Positions 1-6,798 of a stretch of 33,363 nt of DNA are shown here, in pieces. Origin of the DNA: an uncultured Tessaracoccus sp. Lineage in GTDB: Bacteria > Actinomycetota > Actinomycetes > Propionibacteriales > Propionibacteriaceae. The DNA is taken from assembly GCF_943914565.1 (NCBI RefSeq), contig NZ_CALUCN010000022.1, positions 1 to 33,363 on the forward strand, read 5' to 3'. The translations under genes were made by a program, and so were the position numbers. The notes below the pieces were generated by a model. It did not search any database. It had not been told where the DNA came from and was given only the letters and a program-made list of their open reading frames with translations. Every line of letters begins with the position of its first letter. The first letter of the stretch is position 1.

Positions 1-90
1 GGCGTTTCGTGTCACGGGGGGCTGGGTCGGTTGGGGGTGAGCCAGCCGGTCGGGGCGGTGCACACCCGACGGTGGGGCGGCCGGGCTGCG
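1..90. repeat. Direct repeat, copy 1 (187-bp spacing)
   Basis: This segment recurs at 188-277 with 3 mismatches in 90 positions by my count, and the mismatches cluster at 56-62. It opens with GGCGTTTCGTG (1-11), whose reverse complement lies at 127-137, so direct and inverted copies alternate. The copy starts at the first base of the window and may extend further left. I see no gene in 1-294; the open frames here read through the repeats. Confidence 0.9.
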
Positions 91-126
91 GAGCGGATGG
101 CTGGGCGGCGAGCGCCGCCGGTCGTG

Positions 127-198
127 CACGAAACGCCGTGTGGATCGGTTGGGAGGGCCGGATTCGGGGTTCTGCGGCGGGGTACGCGGCGTTTCGTG
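127..198. repeat. 11-bp inverted repeat between direct repeat copies
   Basis: CACGAAACGCC at 127-137 is the exact reverse complement of GGCGTTTCGTG at 188-198 and also at 1-11. The 50-base spacer is GC-rich. It could form a cruciform or RNA hairpin. No function is evident. Confidence 0.7.
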
Positions 199-277
199 TC
201 ACGGGGGGCTGGGTCGGTTGGGGGTGAGCCAGCCGGTCGGGGTGGCGGACACCCGACGGTGGGGCGGCCGGGCTGCG
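188..277. repeat. Direct repeat, copy 2, abutting the birA promoter
   Basis: This is the second copy of the 90-bp segment. GGCGTTTCGTG at 188-198 can pair with 127-137. The copy ends only four bases before the proposed birA -10 hexamer at 282-287, so the upstream half of the birA promoter lies inside repeat DNA. Confidence 0.9.
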
Positions 278-281
278 CACC

Positions 282-287
282 TAGACT
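282..287 (+). promoter_or_regulatory. birA -10 hexamer, leaderless type
   Basis: TAGACT is followed by 7 bases and then the GTG start at 295. Transcription would begin at or next to the start codon, which fits the lack of a Shine-Dalgarno sequence. Confidence 0.65.
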
Positions 288-294
288 GTGGCGC

Positions 295-1083
295 GTGATC
301 GAAACCACCGTCGACGTCCCGCACATCCGCGCGCTCGTGGGCGAGTCCGCGCTGTGGCGGGACATCCGCCACGTGCCGACGACCGGCTCCACCAACGCCG
401 ACCTCTCGGCCGCCGCGCACCGCGGCGAGCCGGCCGGGCAGGTGCTCCTGGCCAGCGAGCAGACCGCCGGGCGCGGCCGCCTCACCCGCCAGTGGGCCTC
501 GCCGGCGGGCTCGTCGATCTCGATGTCCGTGCTGCTCGCACCCACGCAACCAGCCGCGCGCTGGGGGTGGCTGTCGCTGCTGACCGGGGTCGCCGTCGCG
601 GACGCCCTCGACGAGCTCGCGCGGCCCGGCGTGCGGGTGGCGGTGAAGTGGCCCAACGACGTCCTCGTCGACGGCGGCAAGGTCTGCGGGATCCTCTCCG
701 AGCGGGTCGAGCACCCGGCCGGGGTGCGCGCAGTCGTCGGGCTCGGCGTCAACCTCACCCTCACCCGCGACGAGCTCCCGGTCCCGACGGCCACCTCGCT
801 CGCGCTCGCGGGCTTCGAGACCACGGTGGACGACGTCGTGGCCGGCATCCTGCGCCACCTCGAACGGCACCACCGCGCGTGGGAGCACGCGGGCACCCTG
901 CGCGACGCCTACCGGGCGCGGTGCGCGTCGATCGGCGCGCCGCTCACGATCACGGCACCCGGTCGCGGCCCCATCGGCGGGACCGGCCACGACGTCGACG
1001 ACGAGGGCTGCCTCCAGGTGCGCACCGCGGCAGGGATCGAGACGTTCGCGGTCGGCGACGTGGTCCACGCCCGCCTCGCATGA
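295..1083 (+). CDS. birA: Biotin--[acetyl-CoA-carboxylase] ligase
   Basis: Biotin protein ligase makes biotinyl-AMP and transfers biotin to the carrier lysine of biotin-dependent carboxylases in the cytoplasm. The 262-residue product shows TGSTN (30-34), the biotinyl-AMP loop around TAGRGR (57-62), KWPNDVLV (118-125), GGKVCGIL (127-134) and GLGVN (149-153), followed by a small C-terminal domain from about 215. There is no N-terminal helix-turn-helix, so it is the monofunctional class and not the E. coli-type repressor. I chose GTG 295 because the -10 hexamer lies 7 bases upstream and the longer frame from 31 is made of repeat DNA with no homologous character. A PH-domain gene follows after 12 bases. 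Identification is firm; the start is probable. Confidence 0.95.
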   Translation: MIETTVDVPHIRALVGESALWRDIRHVPTTGSTNADLSAAAHRGEPAGQVLLASEQTAGRGRLTRQWASPAGSSISMSVLLAPTQPAARWGWLSLLTGVAVADALDELARPGVRVAVKWPNDVLVDGGKVCGILSERVEHPAGVRAVVGLGVNLTLTRDELPVPTATSLALAGFETTVDDVVAGILRHLERHHRAWEHAGTLRDAYRARCASIGAPLTITAPGRGPIGGTGHDVDDEGCLQVRTAAGIETFAVGDVVHARLA

Positions 1084-1089
1084 CACACT
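1084..1089 (+). promoter_or_regulatory. Possible -10 hexamer for the PH-domain gene
   Basis: CACACT ends 6 bases before ATG 1096. It overlaps the birA stop region. It is weaker than the TANNNT hexamers elsewhere, so the gene may also be co-transcribed with birA. Confidence 0.4.
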
Positions 1090-1095
1090 GAGCCC

Positions 1096-1602
1096 ATGGC
1101 GTTCAACGAGAAGTACCTGGGCGATGGCGAGGTCATGGTCCTGAAGCTGCGCGAGCATCCCAAGGCCCTGTTCTGGCCGGTCGTGCTGCTCATCCTGATC
1201 GGCGCGGCCGTCGGGTTCGGCGTCGCGGTCATGCCCCCGGACTGGCGCCCCGTCGGGCTCTACGTGCTGATCGGGGTCGCGCTCGTGCTGATCGCCTGGT
1301 GGGTGGTCTGGCCGTGGCTGAAGTGGTTCACCACGACGATCGCCGTCACCGACCGCCGCATCATCACCCGTCGCGGCATCATCAATCGCAAGGGCCACGA
1401 TGTGCCGCTGCGGCGCATCAACAACGTCAACTACGACCGAGACATCCTGGACCGCATCTTCGGCTGCGGCACCCTCACGATGGAGACCGCCGCCGGGCAG
1501 CCGCTGGAGCTGCACGACATCCCCGACGTCGAGCGCGCCCAGATGACGATCAACGACCTCCTCTTCGCCGAGGGCCCCGACGGGGACCCGCGCGGCGAGT
1601 GA
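1096..1602 (+). CDS. PH domain-containing membrane protein (bPH2/DUF304 type)
   Basis: The 168-residue protein has a short charged N-terminus, two membrane segments at about 26-46 and 53-75, and a cytoplasmic bacterial PH domain from about 79 to 160. The domain includes the family-typical stretch around VTDRRIITRRG (84-94) and a following strand with RINNV (107-111). Family members are small membrane proteins of unknown molecular role, often with one or two such domains. It sits 12 bases after birA and before purK, the same neighbours as in mycobacteria (from memory of the Rv3275c-Rv3279c order). The family call is firm; the function is unknown. Confidence 0.85.
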   Translation: MAFNEKYLGDGEVMVLKLREHPKALFWPVVLLILIGAAVGFGVAVMPPDWRPVGLYVLIGVALVLIAWWVVWPWLKWFTTTIAVTDRRIITRRGIINRKGHDVPLRRINNVNYDRDILDRIFGCGTLTMETAAGQPLELHDIPDVERAQMTINDLLFAEGPDGDPRGE

Positions 1603-1631
1603 CCGCGCCACCGCTCCTCGTCGCGGCGCAG

Positions 1632-1637
1632 TAGAGT
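1632..1637 (+). promoter_or_regulatory. purK -10 hexamer, leaderless type
   Basis: TAGAGT is followed by 7 bases and the GTG start of purK at 1645. No Shine-Dalgarno sequence lies between. Confidence 0.65.
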
Positions 1638-1644
1638 CGGGGCC

Positions 1645-2793
1645 GTGCGTTACTCAGTCGGCATCATCGGCGGCGGACAGCTCGCCCGAATGATGCAGCA
1701 GGCAGCCATCCCCCTGGGGCTCGACGTCCACCTCCTCGCCGAGGGCCCCGACGTCTCCGCGGCCCTCGTCGTGCCGCGGACCACCGTCGGCGACTACACC
1801 GACCTCGAGACCCTCCGATCCTTCGCGGCGGACTGCGAGGTGATCACCTTCGACCACGAGCACGTGCCGACGAAGCACCTCCGCGCCCTCGACGTCCACG
1901 TCCGCCCCGGCCCCCACGCGCTGCAGTACGCGCAGGACAAGGCCGACATGCGGCTGCGCATGGGCGAGCTCGGTGTGTCGAGCCCGGACTTCTTCGTGTG
2001 CGAGTCCGCCGACGACGCGATCGCGTTCGCCGAGCGTACGCAGTGGCCCATCATCTGCAAAACCTCCCGCGGCGGCTACGACGGCAAGGGCGTGTGGAAG
2101 GTCCACGACGAGGCCGAGGTCCGCGACGTCTTCGCCCGGAAGCCCGAGGTCTCGGCGGGGGAGCGGGTGCGCATCGTCGCCGAGGAGTTCATCGACTTCA
2201 CCCGCGAGCTCTCCGCGATCGTCGTGCGTTCCCCGTCGGGGCAGGTCGTCGCCTACCCGATCTCCGAGACCGTGCAGCGCGACGGCATCTGCGTCGAGAC
2301 GACGACGCCTGCACCCGGCCTCGACGAGGACCGCGCGGCCGAGTTGCAGGCCATGGCGATCCGCATCGCGACGGAGCTCGGCACCGTCGGCGTGCTCGCC
2401 GTCGAGCTGATGGAGGCCCCTGACGGGCGGATCGTCGTCAACGAGCTCGCGATGCGCCCCCACAACACGGGCCACTGGACCATCGACGGGGCCGTGACCA
2501 GCCAGTTCGAAAACCACCTCCGTGCCGTGCTGGACCTCCCGCTCGGCGCCCCCGACCCGACGTCGCGCTGGGCCGTGATGGCCAACGTGCTGGGCGGCAG
2601 CGACCCGGACCTGACCGGCGCGCTGCGCCACGTCGGTGCCCGGGACCGTTCGGCGCACGTGCACGTCTACGGCAAGGAGGTCCGCCCGGGGCGGAAGGTC
2701 GGGCACGTCACCTGCACCGGCGAGGACCTCGACGACGTGCGGCGTCGCGCCCGGCACGCCGCTGACTACATGATGGGAGCAATCGATGAGTGA
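1645..2793 (+). CDS. purK: 5-(carboxyamino)imidazole ribonucleotide synthase
   Basis: PurK carboxylates aminoimidazole ribonucleotide with ATP and bicarbonate to N5-CAIR in de novo purine synthesis. The 382-residue ATP-grasp protein has the N-terminal GGGQLARM (9-16), TFDHEHVP (68-75), the ATP-binding loop around KTSRGGYDGKG (139-149), and the C-terminal NELAMRPHNTGH signature of the family. Length is normal. The start is GTG 1645, set by the -10 hexamer 7 bases upstream. The stop codon overlaps the start of purE by 8 bases, so the two steps are translationally coupled. Confidence 0.97.
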   Translation: MRYSVGIIGGGQLARMMQQAAIPLGLDVHLLAEGPDVSAALVVPRTTVGDYTDLETLRSFAADCEVITFDHEHVPTKHLRALDVHVRPGPHALQYAQDKADMRLRMGELGVSSPDFFVCESADDAIAFAERTQWPIICKTSRGGYDGKGVWKVHDEAEVRDVFARKPEVSAGERVRIVAEEFIDFTRELSAIVVRSPSGQVVAYPISETVQRDGICVETTTPAPGLDEDRAAELQAMAIRIATELGTVGVLAVELMEAPDGRIVVNELAMRPHNTGHWTIDGAVTSQFENHLRAVLDLPLGAPDPTSRWAVMANVLGGSDPDLTGALRHVGARDRSAHVHVYGKEVRPGRKVGHVTCTGEDLDDVRRRARHAADYMMGAIDE

Positions 2794-3286
2794 ACCCCTG
2801 GTGAGCATCGTGATGGGCTCGGACTCGGACTGGCCGACGATGGCTCCGGCCGCCGAGGCCCTCGAGGAGTTCGGCGTCGCCCACGAGGCCGACGTGGTCT
2901 CCGCGCACCGCATGCCGGAGGACATGGTGGCTTTCGGCAGGGAGGCCCACACCCGCGGCATCCGCTGCATCATCGCCGGCGCCGGCGGTGCGGCGCACCT
3001 GCCCGGCATGCTGGCCGCGCTCACCCCGCTGCCGGTGATCGGCGTGCCCGTCGCGCTCAAGCACCTCGAAGGGATGGACTCGCTGCTGTCGATCGTGCAG
3101 ATGCCGGCCGGGGTCCCCGTCGCGACGGTGGCGATCGGCAACGCCCGGAACGCCGGCCTGCTCGCGGTGCGGATGCTGGGCATCGCCGACCCCGACCTGC
3201 TCGAGCGCATGGTCGACTTCCAGGGGGAGCTGCGTGCCGCCGCGCACGCCAAGGGCGAGCGGGTGCGCGCGGGGCTCAAGGTCTGA
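2786..3286 (+). CDS. purE: N5-carboxyaminoimidazole ribonucleotide mutase
   Basis: PurE moves the carboxylate of N5-CAIR to C4, giving CAIR, directly after PurK. The 166-residue class I enzyme shows MGSDSDW (10-16), SAHRMP (39-44) with the catalytic histidine at 41, and GAGGAAHLPG (65-74). The ATG lies inside the purK stop (overlap ATGAGTGA) and has a GGGAG ribosome-binding site. The gene ends just before a strong hairpin at 3303-3336. Confidence 0.97.
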   Translation: MSEPLVSIVMGSDSDWPTMAPAAEALEEFGVAHEADVVSAHRMPEDMVAFGREAHTRGIRCIIAGAGGAAHLPGMLAALTPLPVIGVPVALKHLEGMDSLLSIVQMPAGVPVATVAIGNARNAGLLAVRMLGIADPDLLERMVDFQGELRAAAHAKGERVRAGLKV

Positions 3287-3302
3287 ACCCACCCACACAC
3301 GC

Positions 3303-3336
3303 GACGGGGGCCCGGCTGGTGTGCCGGGCCCCCGTC
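3303..3336. terminator. Bidirectional terminator between purE and the DUF3352 gene
   Basis: A perfect 14-bp stem (3303-3316 with 3323-3336) encloses a 6-base loop. It sits between convergent genes whose stops are at 3286 and 3355. There is no long T tract, as is common in high-GC actinobacteria. Confidence 0.8.
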
Positions 3337-3354
3337 GGTCGTGGGTGGTGCGGA

Positions 3355-5028
3355 TCAGTTGAACGAGACGCGGATCTTCGCGCTCGACTCCTTGCCGCCT
3401 GCCTGCGACGTGACGCCGATCGCGCCGACCTTCTCCAGCGCCTCGCGCTGGGTGTCGTCCATCTGCTCCTTCGGGATCATCGAGGCGATGCGCGAGACGT
3501 CCACGAACAGGATGCTGTGGGCCTCGTCGGTGACGACGCGCTTGTAGTGCTCGTTGTCCTTCAGGTTGCCGCCGGTGAGGTCCTCGGGCGAGTAGCCGAT
3601 CCCGTAGCTGGCACGGTCGCCCTCCGCCTTCTGCTTCAGCTGCATGCCGCCCTGGGCGTTGAGCTGCTGGAGGATCGGGTCGACGATCTTCTTGTGCTTG
3701 GCGAGGTCGTCGGTGCGCACCGAGATGCCGATCTGCGGCGTCTCGGAGTTGACCTCCCCGACGGCCAGCAGCAGTTCGTTGCCGAGCAGGGCCGCGAGGT
3801 CCGACTCCGACGTGATGCCCAGCTGTTGGAGGGTCTGGGCCTGCTGACCACTGGCGTCGAGCATCTTCCAGAGCATCGAGATGGTCTCGGGCGTGATGCT
3901 GCCGCCGAGCGCCGCGGTGACGTCCCCGGGGAGGGCGCCGACCGACTCGCGCACGTCCGTGCCCTTGCCGTAGTCCTTGTCGGCGAAGAACTTCGCGTCG
4001 AGGGTGAGGAGGTTCTCGTCGACCTTGAGGCCCACGGCCCCGTGGATGCTCTTCAGCAGTTCGAGCTGCTCGTCCTCGACGCCGGGCACCGTGGAGCCGG
4101 GGACCGTCGACTGGCCCGACTTCTCGAGCTCGGCCCACAGACCGCCGCCCACCCAGGCGCTCGCGATCGAGTCGTTGCCGAGGCGGTCCATGTCGGCCTT
4201 GTACTGCTCATTGTCGGCGAGCGAGTTCTCCTTCAGGGAATCCTCGTTCACGTCGCCCTCGTGGACGATGAGCAGGCCGTCGTGGACGAAGTACTTCGCG
4301 TTCTCGTTGAACTCGCGCTCGGCGAATTCCTTGGCCTTCTTCTCGTCGGTCACCTGCACGGCGCCGACGGGGGCTGGCCCGTCGTCACCGCCGGGGAGGA
4401 TGCCGATCGAGATGGAATCGCCGAGCCACGGCTTGACCTGCTCGTAGTCGGGGGCGTCGTCATTCTCGGACGTGACGGCGTTCCACAGGGCTTCCTTGTA
4501 GTCGTCGGTCTGTTGCCGGTCCTTCGTGAGCGACGGGAACTTGTCGATGATGCCCTTGAGCTCGAGCTTGTCGGCGTCCGAGGGGTTCAGCGACACCTCG
4601 ATGACGGCGAGGGCGTTGTCGGGGATGCCCTTCGTCGCGGCTGCCGGCGAGGCGCCGTTGAAGAAGTTGTACCCGAACCAGCCGGCACCGGCGAGCAGGC
4701 CCACACCGAGCACGCCGCCGAGGACGAGCGGGGCCTTGCTCTTCTTCTTCACCGCGGTGCCACCGGGGCCCTGCGGACCACCGGGGCCGCCGTAGCCGCC
4801 CTGGCCCTGCGGGCCACCGGGACCGTAGCCGCCGGGGCCCGTCGGACCCGAGGGGCCCTGTGGTGCGCCCGGACCGGCCTGCGGGTAGGGCGCCGGCTGG
4901 CCGGCACCGCCGTACCCGCCGGGGCCGCCCTGGGGACGCTGGAAGCCGGGGCCGCCCGGCTGGGGCTGACCCGGACCGCCCGGGCCACCCGGGCCCTGCT
5001 GCGGGCCGTTCCACTGCTGCTGACTCAC
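3355..5028 (-). CDS. DUF3352 domain membrane protein with Gly/Pro/Gln-rich N-terminus
   Basis: The 557-residue protein begins with about 92 residues of low-complexity Gly/Pro/Gln sequence. A basic patch (KKKSK, 94-98) and one membrane helix (about 99-121) follow, then a large extracytoplasmic region with the features of DUF3352. That region is acidic, contains a repeated pattern of hydrophobic strands such as DNALAVIEVSLNP, and ends in KIRVSFN. The disordered cytoplasmic head would lie inside the cell. GTG 5028 was chosen because AAGGAGAGG lies just upstream and the frame beyond it is repeat DNA. The gene is monocistronic, convergent with purE. The molecular function of the family is unknown to me. 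Confidence 0.8.
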   Translation of the reverse strand: MSQQQWNGPQQGPGGPGGPGQPQPGGPGFQRPQGGPGGYGGAGQPAPYPQAGPGAPQGPSGPTGPGGYGPGGPQGQGGYGGPGGPQGPGGTAVKKKSKAPLVLGGVLGVGLLAGAGWFGYNFFNGASPAAATKGIPDNALAVIEVSLNPSDADKLELKGIIDKFPSLTKDRQQTDDYKEALWNAVTSENDDAPDYEQVKPWLGDSISIGILPGGDDGPAPVGAVQVTDEKKAKEFAEREFNENAKYFVHDGLLIVHEGDVNEDSLKENSLADNEQYKADMDRLGNDSIASAWVGGGLWAELEKSGQSTVPGSTVPGVEDEQLELLKSIHGAVGLKVDENLLTLDAKFFADKDYGKGTDVRESVGALPGDVTAALGGSITPETISMLWKMLDASGQQAQTLQQLGITSESDLAALLGNELLLAVGEVNSETPQIGISVRTDDLAKHKKIVDPILQQLNAQGGMQLKQKAEGDRASYGIGYSPEDLTGGNLKDNEHYKRVVTDEAHSILFVDVSRIASMIPKEQMDDTQREALEKVGAIGVTSQAGGKESSAKIRVSFN

Positions 5029-5031
5029 GAG

Positions 5032-5068
5032 CCTCTCCTTCATTCGTGTGGTCGTTGCATCAAGGGTA
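5032..5068 (-). promoter_or_regulatory. Promoter -10 and ribosome-binding site of the DUF3352 gene
   Basis: On the minus strand TACCCT (5063-5068) is a plausible -10. It would give a leader of roughly 28 bases that carries AAGGAGAGG (5032-5040), 4 bases before GTG 5028. This gene is therefore unlike the leaderless genes that dominate the window. Confidence 0.55.
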
Positions 5069-5493
5069 GGGGCCAGCAGGGTCAGTCCAGAAACCTCGTA
5101 CGGCAGAATCTGGGAAGGGTCTTGACAGACGCGATCGGGACGTGACGCCCTGTGCGCTTCGCTCGTCGAGTGCCTCCCGAAGCGGGTGTCCCGGCCACCG
5201 GCCGACGCCCCTCGGCGCGGGGCCATCCAGATGCGCACGGTTTCGTCCCCGCGTGACGGGTTCCCCCGCTGATCGGGGGCGAGATCGCATCGCGGGGACG
5301 AAACCGTGCGCAACCACACGTCCATCTGGGCCGGGGACCTGCCCATCCTTGCGGGATCTTGACACGCAGGTTCCGTCCGCTGCTCGATCATCCTGCTGGG
5401 CTGGCGACACGCGCATGCCGTCCGCACCGTGATCGTCCGGCCCGGCCAACCCCGGTTCGTCGAGCGCGGCAGACCGCGCAGCGAGGCAGCGAC
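5069..5493. other. Non-coding stretch with inverted-repeat element copy A
   Basis: No gene is supported in this 425-base stretch between two minus-strand genes. Landmarks shared with 32983-33217 are CTCGTCGA (5162-5169), the inverted-repeat core (5232-5312), GCGGGA (5351-5356), CTCGATCATC (5383-5392) and GTGATCG (5429-5435). The last lies to the right of the core here but to the left of it in the other copy. Two TTGACA strings (5122-5127 and 5359-5364) lack a matching -10. Confidence 0.75.
5232..5312. repeat. 22-bp perfect inverted repeat, element copy A
   Basis: Arms 5232-5253 and 5291-5312 are exact reverse complements. The 37-base loop holds an inner hairpin, CCCCCG (5263-5268) with CGGGGG (5274-5279). 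An outer pair, CCAGATG (5227-5233) with CATCTGG (5323-5329), extends the symmetry. The 78 bases 5233-5310 match 33057-33134 without gaps at 67 of 78 positions by my count. Confidence 0.92.
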
Positions 5494-6687
5494 CTACCGG
5501 TACTGGTCGAGCGCGCCCATGTCGCCCTCCTGCACGGCGCGGAACACCTCTCTGGCGGCGTCCTTGTCCCAGAGGATGGAGGACCCGGCCTTGGTGCGGG
5601 CGTTCGCGTCGGCGATCGGGACGGTCATCGTGATGCCGGAGCCGGTCCAGCCGGAGACCAGGCCGACGCCGGCGCCGGCCACGCTCACCACGTCGGTGTC
5701 CTCGGTGCGGCGCAGCGTGCTTGCCGCGGCCATGTTGAGCTTCCAGTAGCGCACCGGGTTGATGAACGTGACGGGGCTCAGCGCCTCCTTGACGATCTGC
5801 CCGATCACCTCGCGCTGGCGCTCCATCCGACCGAGGTCGCCGCGCTTGTCGGCCTTGCGCATGCGGGCGTAGTTGAGGGCGGTCACGCCGTCGACCTGCT
5901 GGCAGCCGGCCTCCATCTCCAGGTGCGAGTCGCGGTCCTTGAACGCCTGCTTCGGACACACCTCGATGCCGCCCACGGCGTCGACCATGTCGACGAGGCC
6001 CAGCATGCCGATCTCGAGGTAGCCGTCCACCTTGACCCCCGTCACCTCCTCGACGGTCTGGATGAGCAGCTCGGGGCCGCCGATGGCGTAGGCAGCGTTG
6101 AGCTTGTTCTTGCCGTGGCCCGGGATCGGGACGTAGGAGTCGCGCGGCAGGCTGATCATCGCCGACTTCCCCGTGGGGGACGTGTACAGCAGCATCATCG
6201 TGTCCGTGCGACGGCCCCCGGTGGAGCCGGTGCCGAGCCGCGCCCGGTCCTCCGGGCTGAGGTCGCCGCGGCCGTCGGAGCCGACGAGCAGGACGGCGTT
6301 GCCGGGCTGCGACGGAAGGTTGCTCTCGGCGCCGGGCACCGTCGAGACGCGGAAGTAGGCGTAGATCGGTGTGCCGATCAGGAAGGCGATCCACAGCAGC
6401 AGGAGCGTGACGATCGTGCGCCGGACCGGGCGGCGTCGCCGGCGACGGCGCTCCTTGCGGCGCTCACCCACCCAGCCGGGCGTGAGCCGTCGCGACGAAC
6501 GCTGCTCCCGCTGCGGCGTCGGCCGGTACGGCGGGGGAGGGGGCGTGGCGGACGACGCGGGGTAGCCCTGCGGGTAGCGATCCCGGGGATCGGGGTAGCC
6601 GGACGGCGGCTCGTCGGAGTCCGGGAGGATGCGGGTGCGGTCCTCGTCCTCCCGGTAGAGCCAGCGCAGGTCGTCGTCGTTGGTCAC
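5494..6687 (-). CDS. LytR-CpsA-Psr (LCP) family glycopolymer ligase
   Basis: LCP proteins transfer lipid-linked glycopolymers to peptidoglycan at the outer face of the membrane. The 397-residue product has a disordered Pro/Tyr/Asp-rich head (1-70), an Arg-rich stretch (76-90), one membrane helix (about 91-112) and the LCP domain from about 130. Visible motifs are LLVGSDGR (133-140), GRRTDTMMLL (158-167), ISLPRDSYV (178-186) and KNKLNAAYAIGG (193-204), then the Arg-rich RMRKADKRGDLGRMERQ. These carry the family's pyrophosphate-binding arginines and metal-binding aspartates. GTG 6687 is set by TATGAT 7 bases upstream. It is divergent from a second LCP gene. Confidence 0.93.
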   Translation of the reverse strand: MTNDDDLRWLYREDEDRTRILPDSDEPPSGYPDPRDRYPQGYPASSATPPPPPYRPTPQREQRSSRRLTPGWVGERRKERRRRRRRPVRRTIVTLLLLWIAFLIGTPIYAYFRVSTVPGAESNLPSQPGNAVLLVGSDGRGDLSPEDRARLGTGSTGGRRTDTMMLLYTSPTGKSAMISLPRDSYVPIPGHGKNKLNAAYAIGGPELLIQTVEEVTGVKVDGYLEIGMLGLVDMVDAVGGIEVCPKQAFKDRDSHLEMEAGCQQVDGVTALNYARMRKADKRGDLGRMERQREVIGQIVKEALSPVTFINPVRYWKLNMAAASTLRRTEDTDVVSVAGAGVGLVSGWTGSGITMTVPIADANARTKAGSSILWDKDAAREVFRAVQEGDMGALDQYR

Positions 6688-6694
6688 GCCTCTG

Positions 6695-6700
6695 ATCATA
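6695..6700 (-). promoter_or_regulatory. -10 hexamer of the minus-strand LCP gene
   Basis: On the minus strand TATGAT is followed by 7 bases and GTG 6687, the leaderless spacing. It is among the -10 sites closest to the TATAAT consensus in the window. Confidence 0.7.
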
Positions 6701-6760
6701 CGACGTGGGGAATCGGGCACTCGTCGGCGCGCCCGACGGGTGCCGACGTCGACCCGCGCG

Positions 6761-6766
6761 GATACT
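6761..6766 (+). promoter_or_regulatory. Possible -10 of the plus-strand LCP gene
   Basis: GATACT lies 32 bases before GTG 6799, so a short leader is expected. GGGAG (6790-6794) in that leader is a suitable ribosome-binding site. Confidence 0.45.
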
Positions 6767-6798
6767 GGAACTCCCCGACCCCGACCCCGGGAGCTCCC

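Noticed and set aside
1..277. CRISPR-like array at the window start
   Set aside because: There are only two copies, 90 bases each and 187 bases apart, with a non-unique spacer and no cas genes.
31..294. N-terminal extension of birA from the upstream start
   Set aside because: The 88 extra codons are translated repeat DNA. The GTG at 295 has a -10 at leaderless spacing and gives the normal ligase length.
12..1611. Long minus-strand open frames antisense to birA and the PH gene
   Set aside because: They are Arg/Ala/Gly-rich with no family motif and lie opposite genes with clear motifs. They reflect the high GC content.
3319..5145. 608-codon plus-strand frame opposite the DUF3352 gene
   Set aside because: The composition is Leu/Val/Arg-rich without motifs, it has no ribosome-binding site, and it crosses a strong terminator hairpin at 3303-3336 and the non-coding stretch.
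5122..5364. Two TTGACA strings (5122-5127 and 5359-5364) as promoter -35 boxes
   Set aside because: Neither has a plausible -10 at 16-18 bases, and no plus-strand gene follows before the minus-strand LCP gene.
5359..6798. N-terminal extension of the plus-strand LCP protein
   Set aside because: It runs antisense through the divergent LCP gene. GTG 6799 has GGGAG upstream and begins normal sequence.
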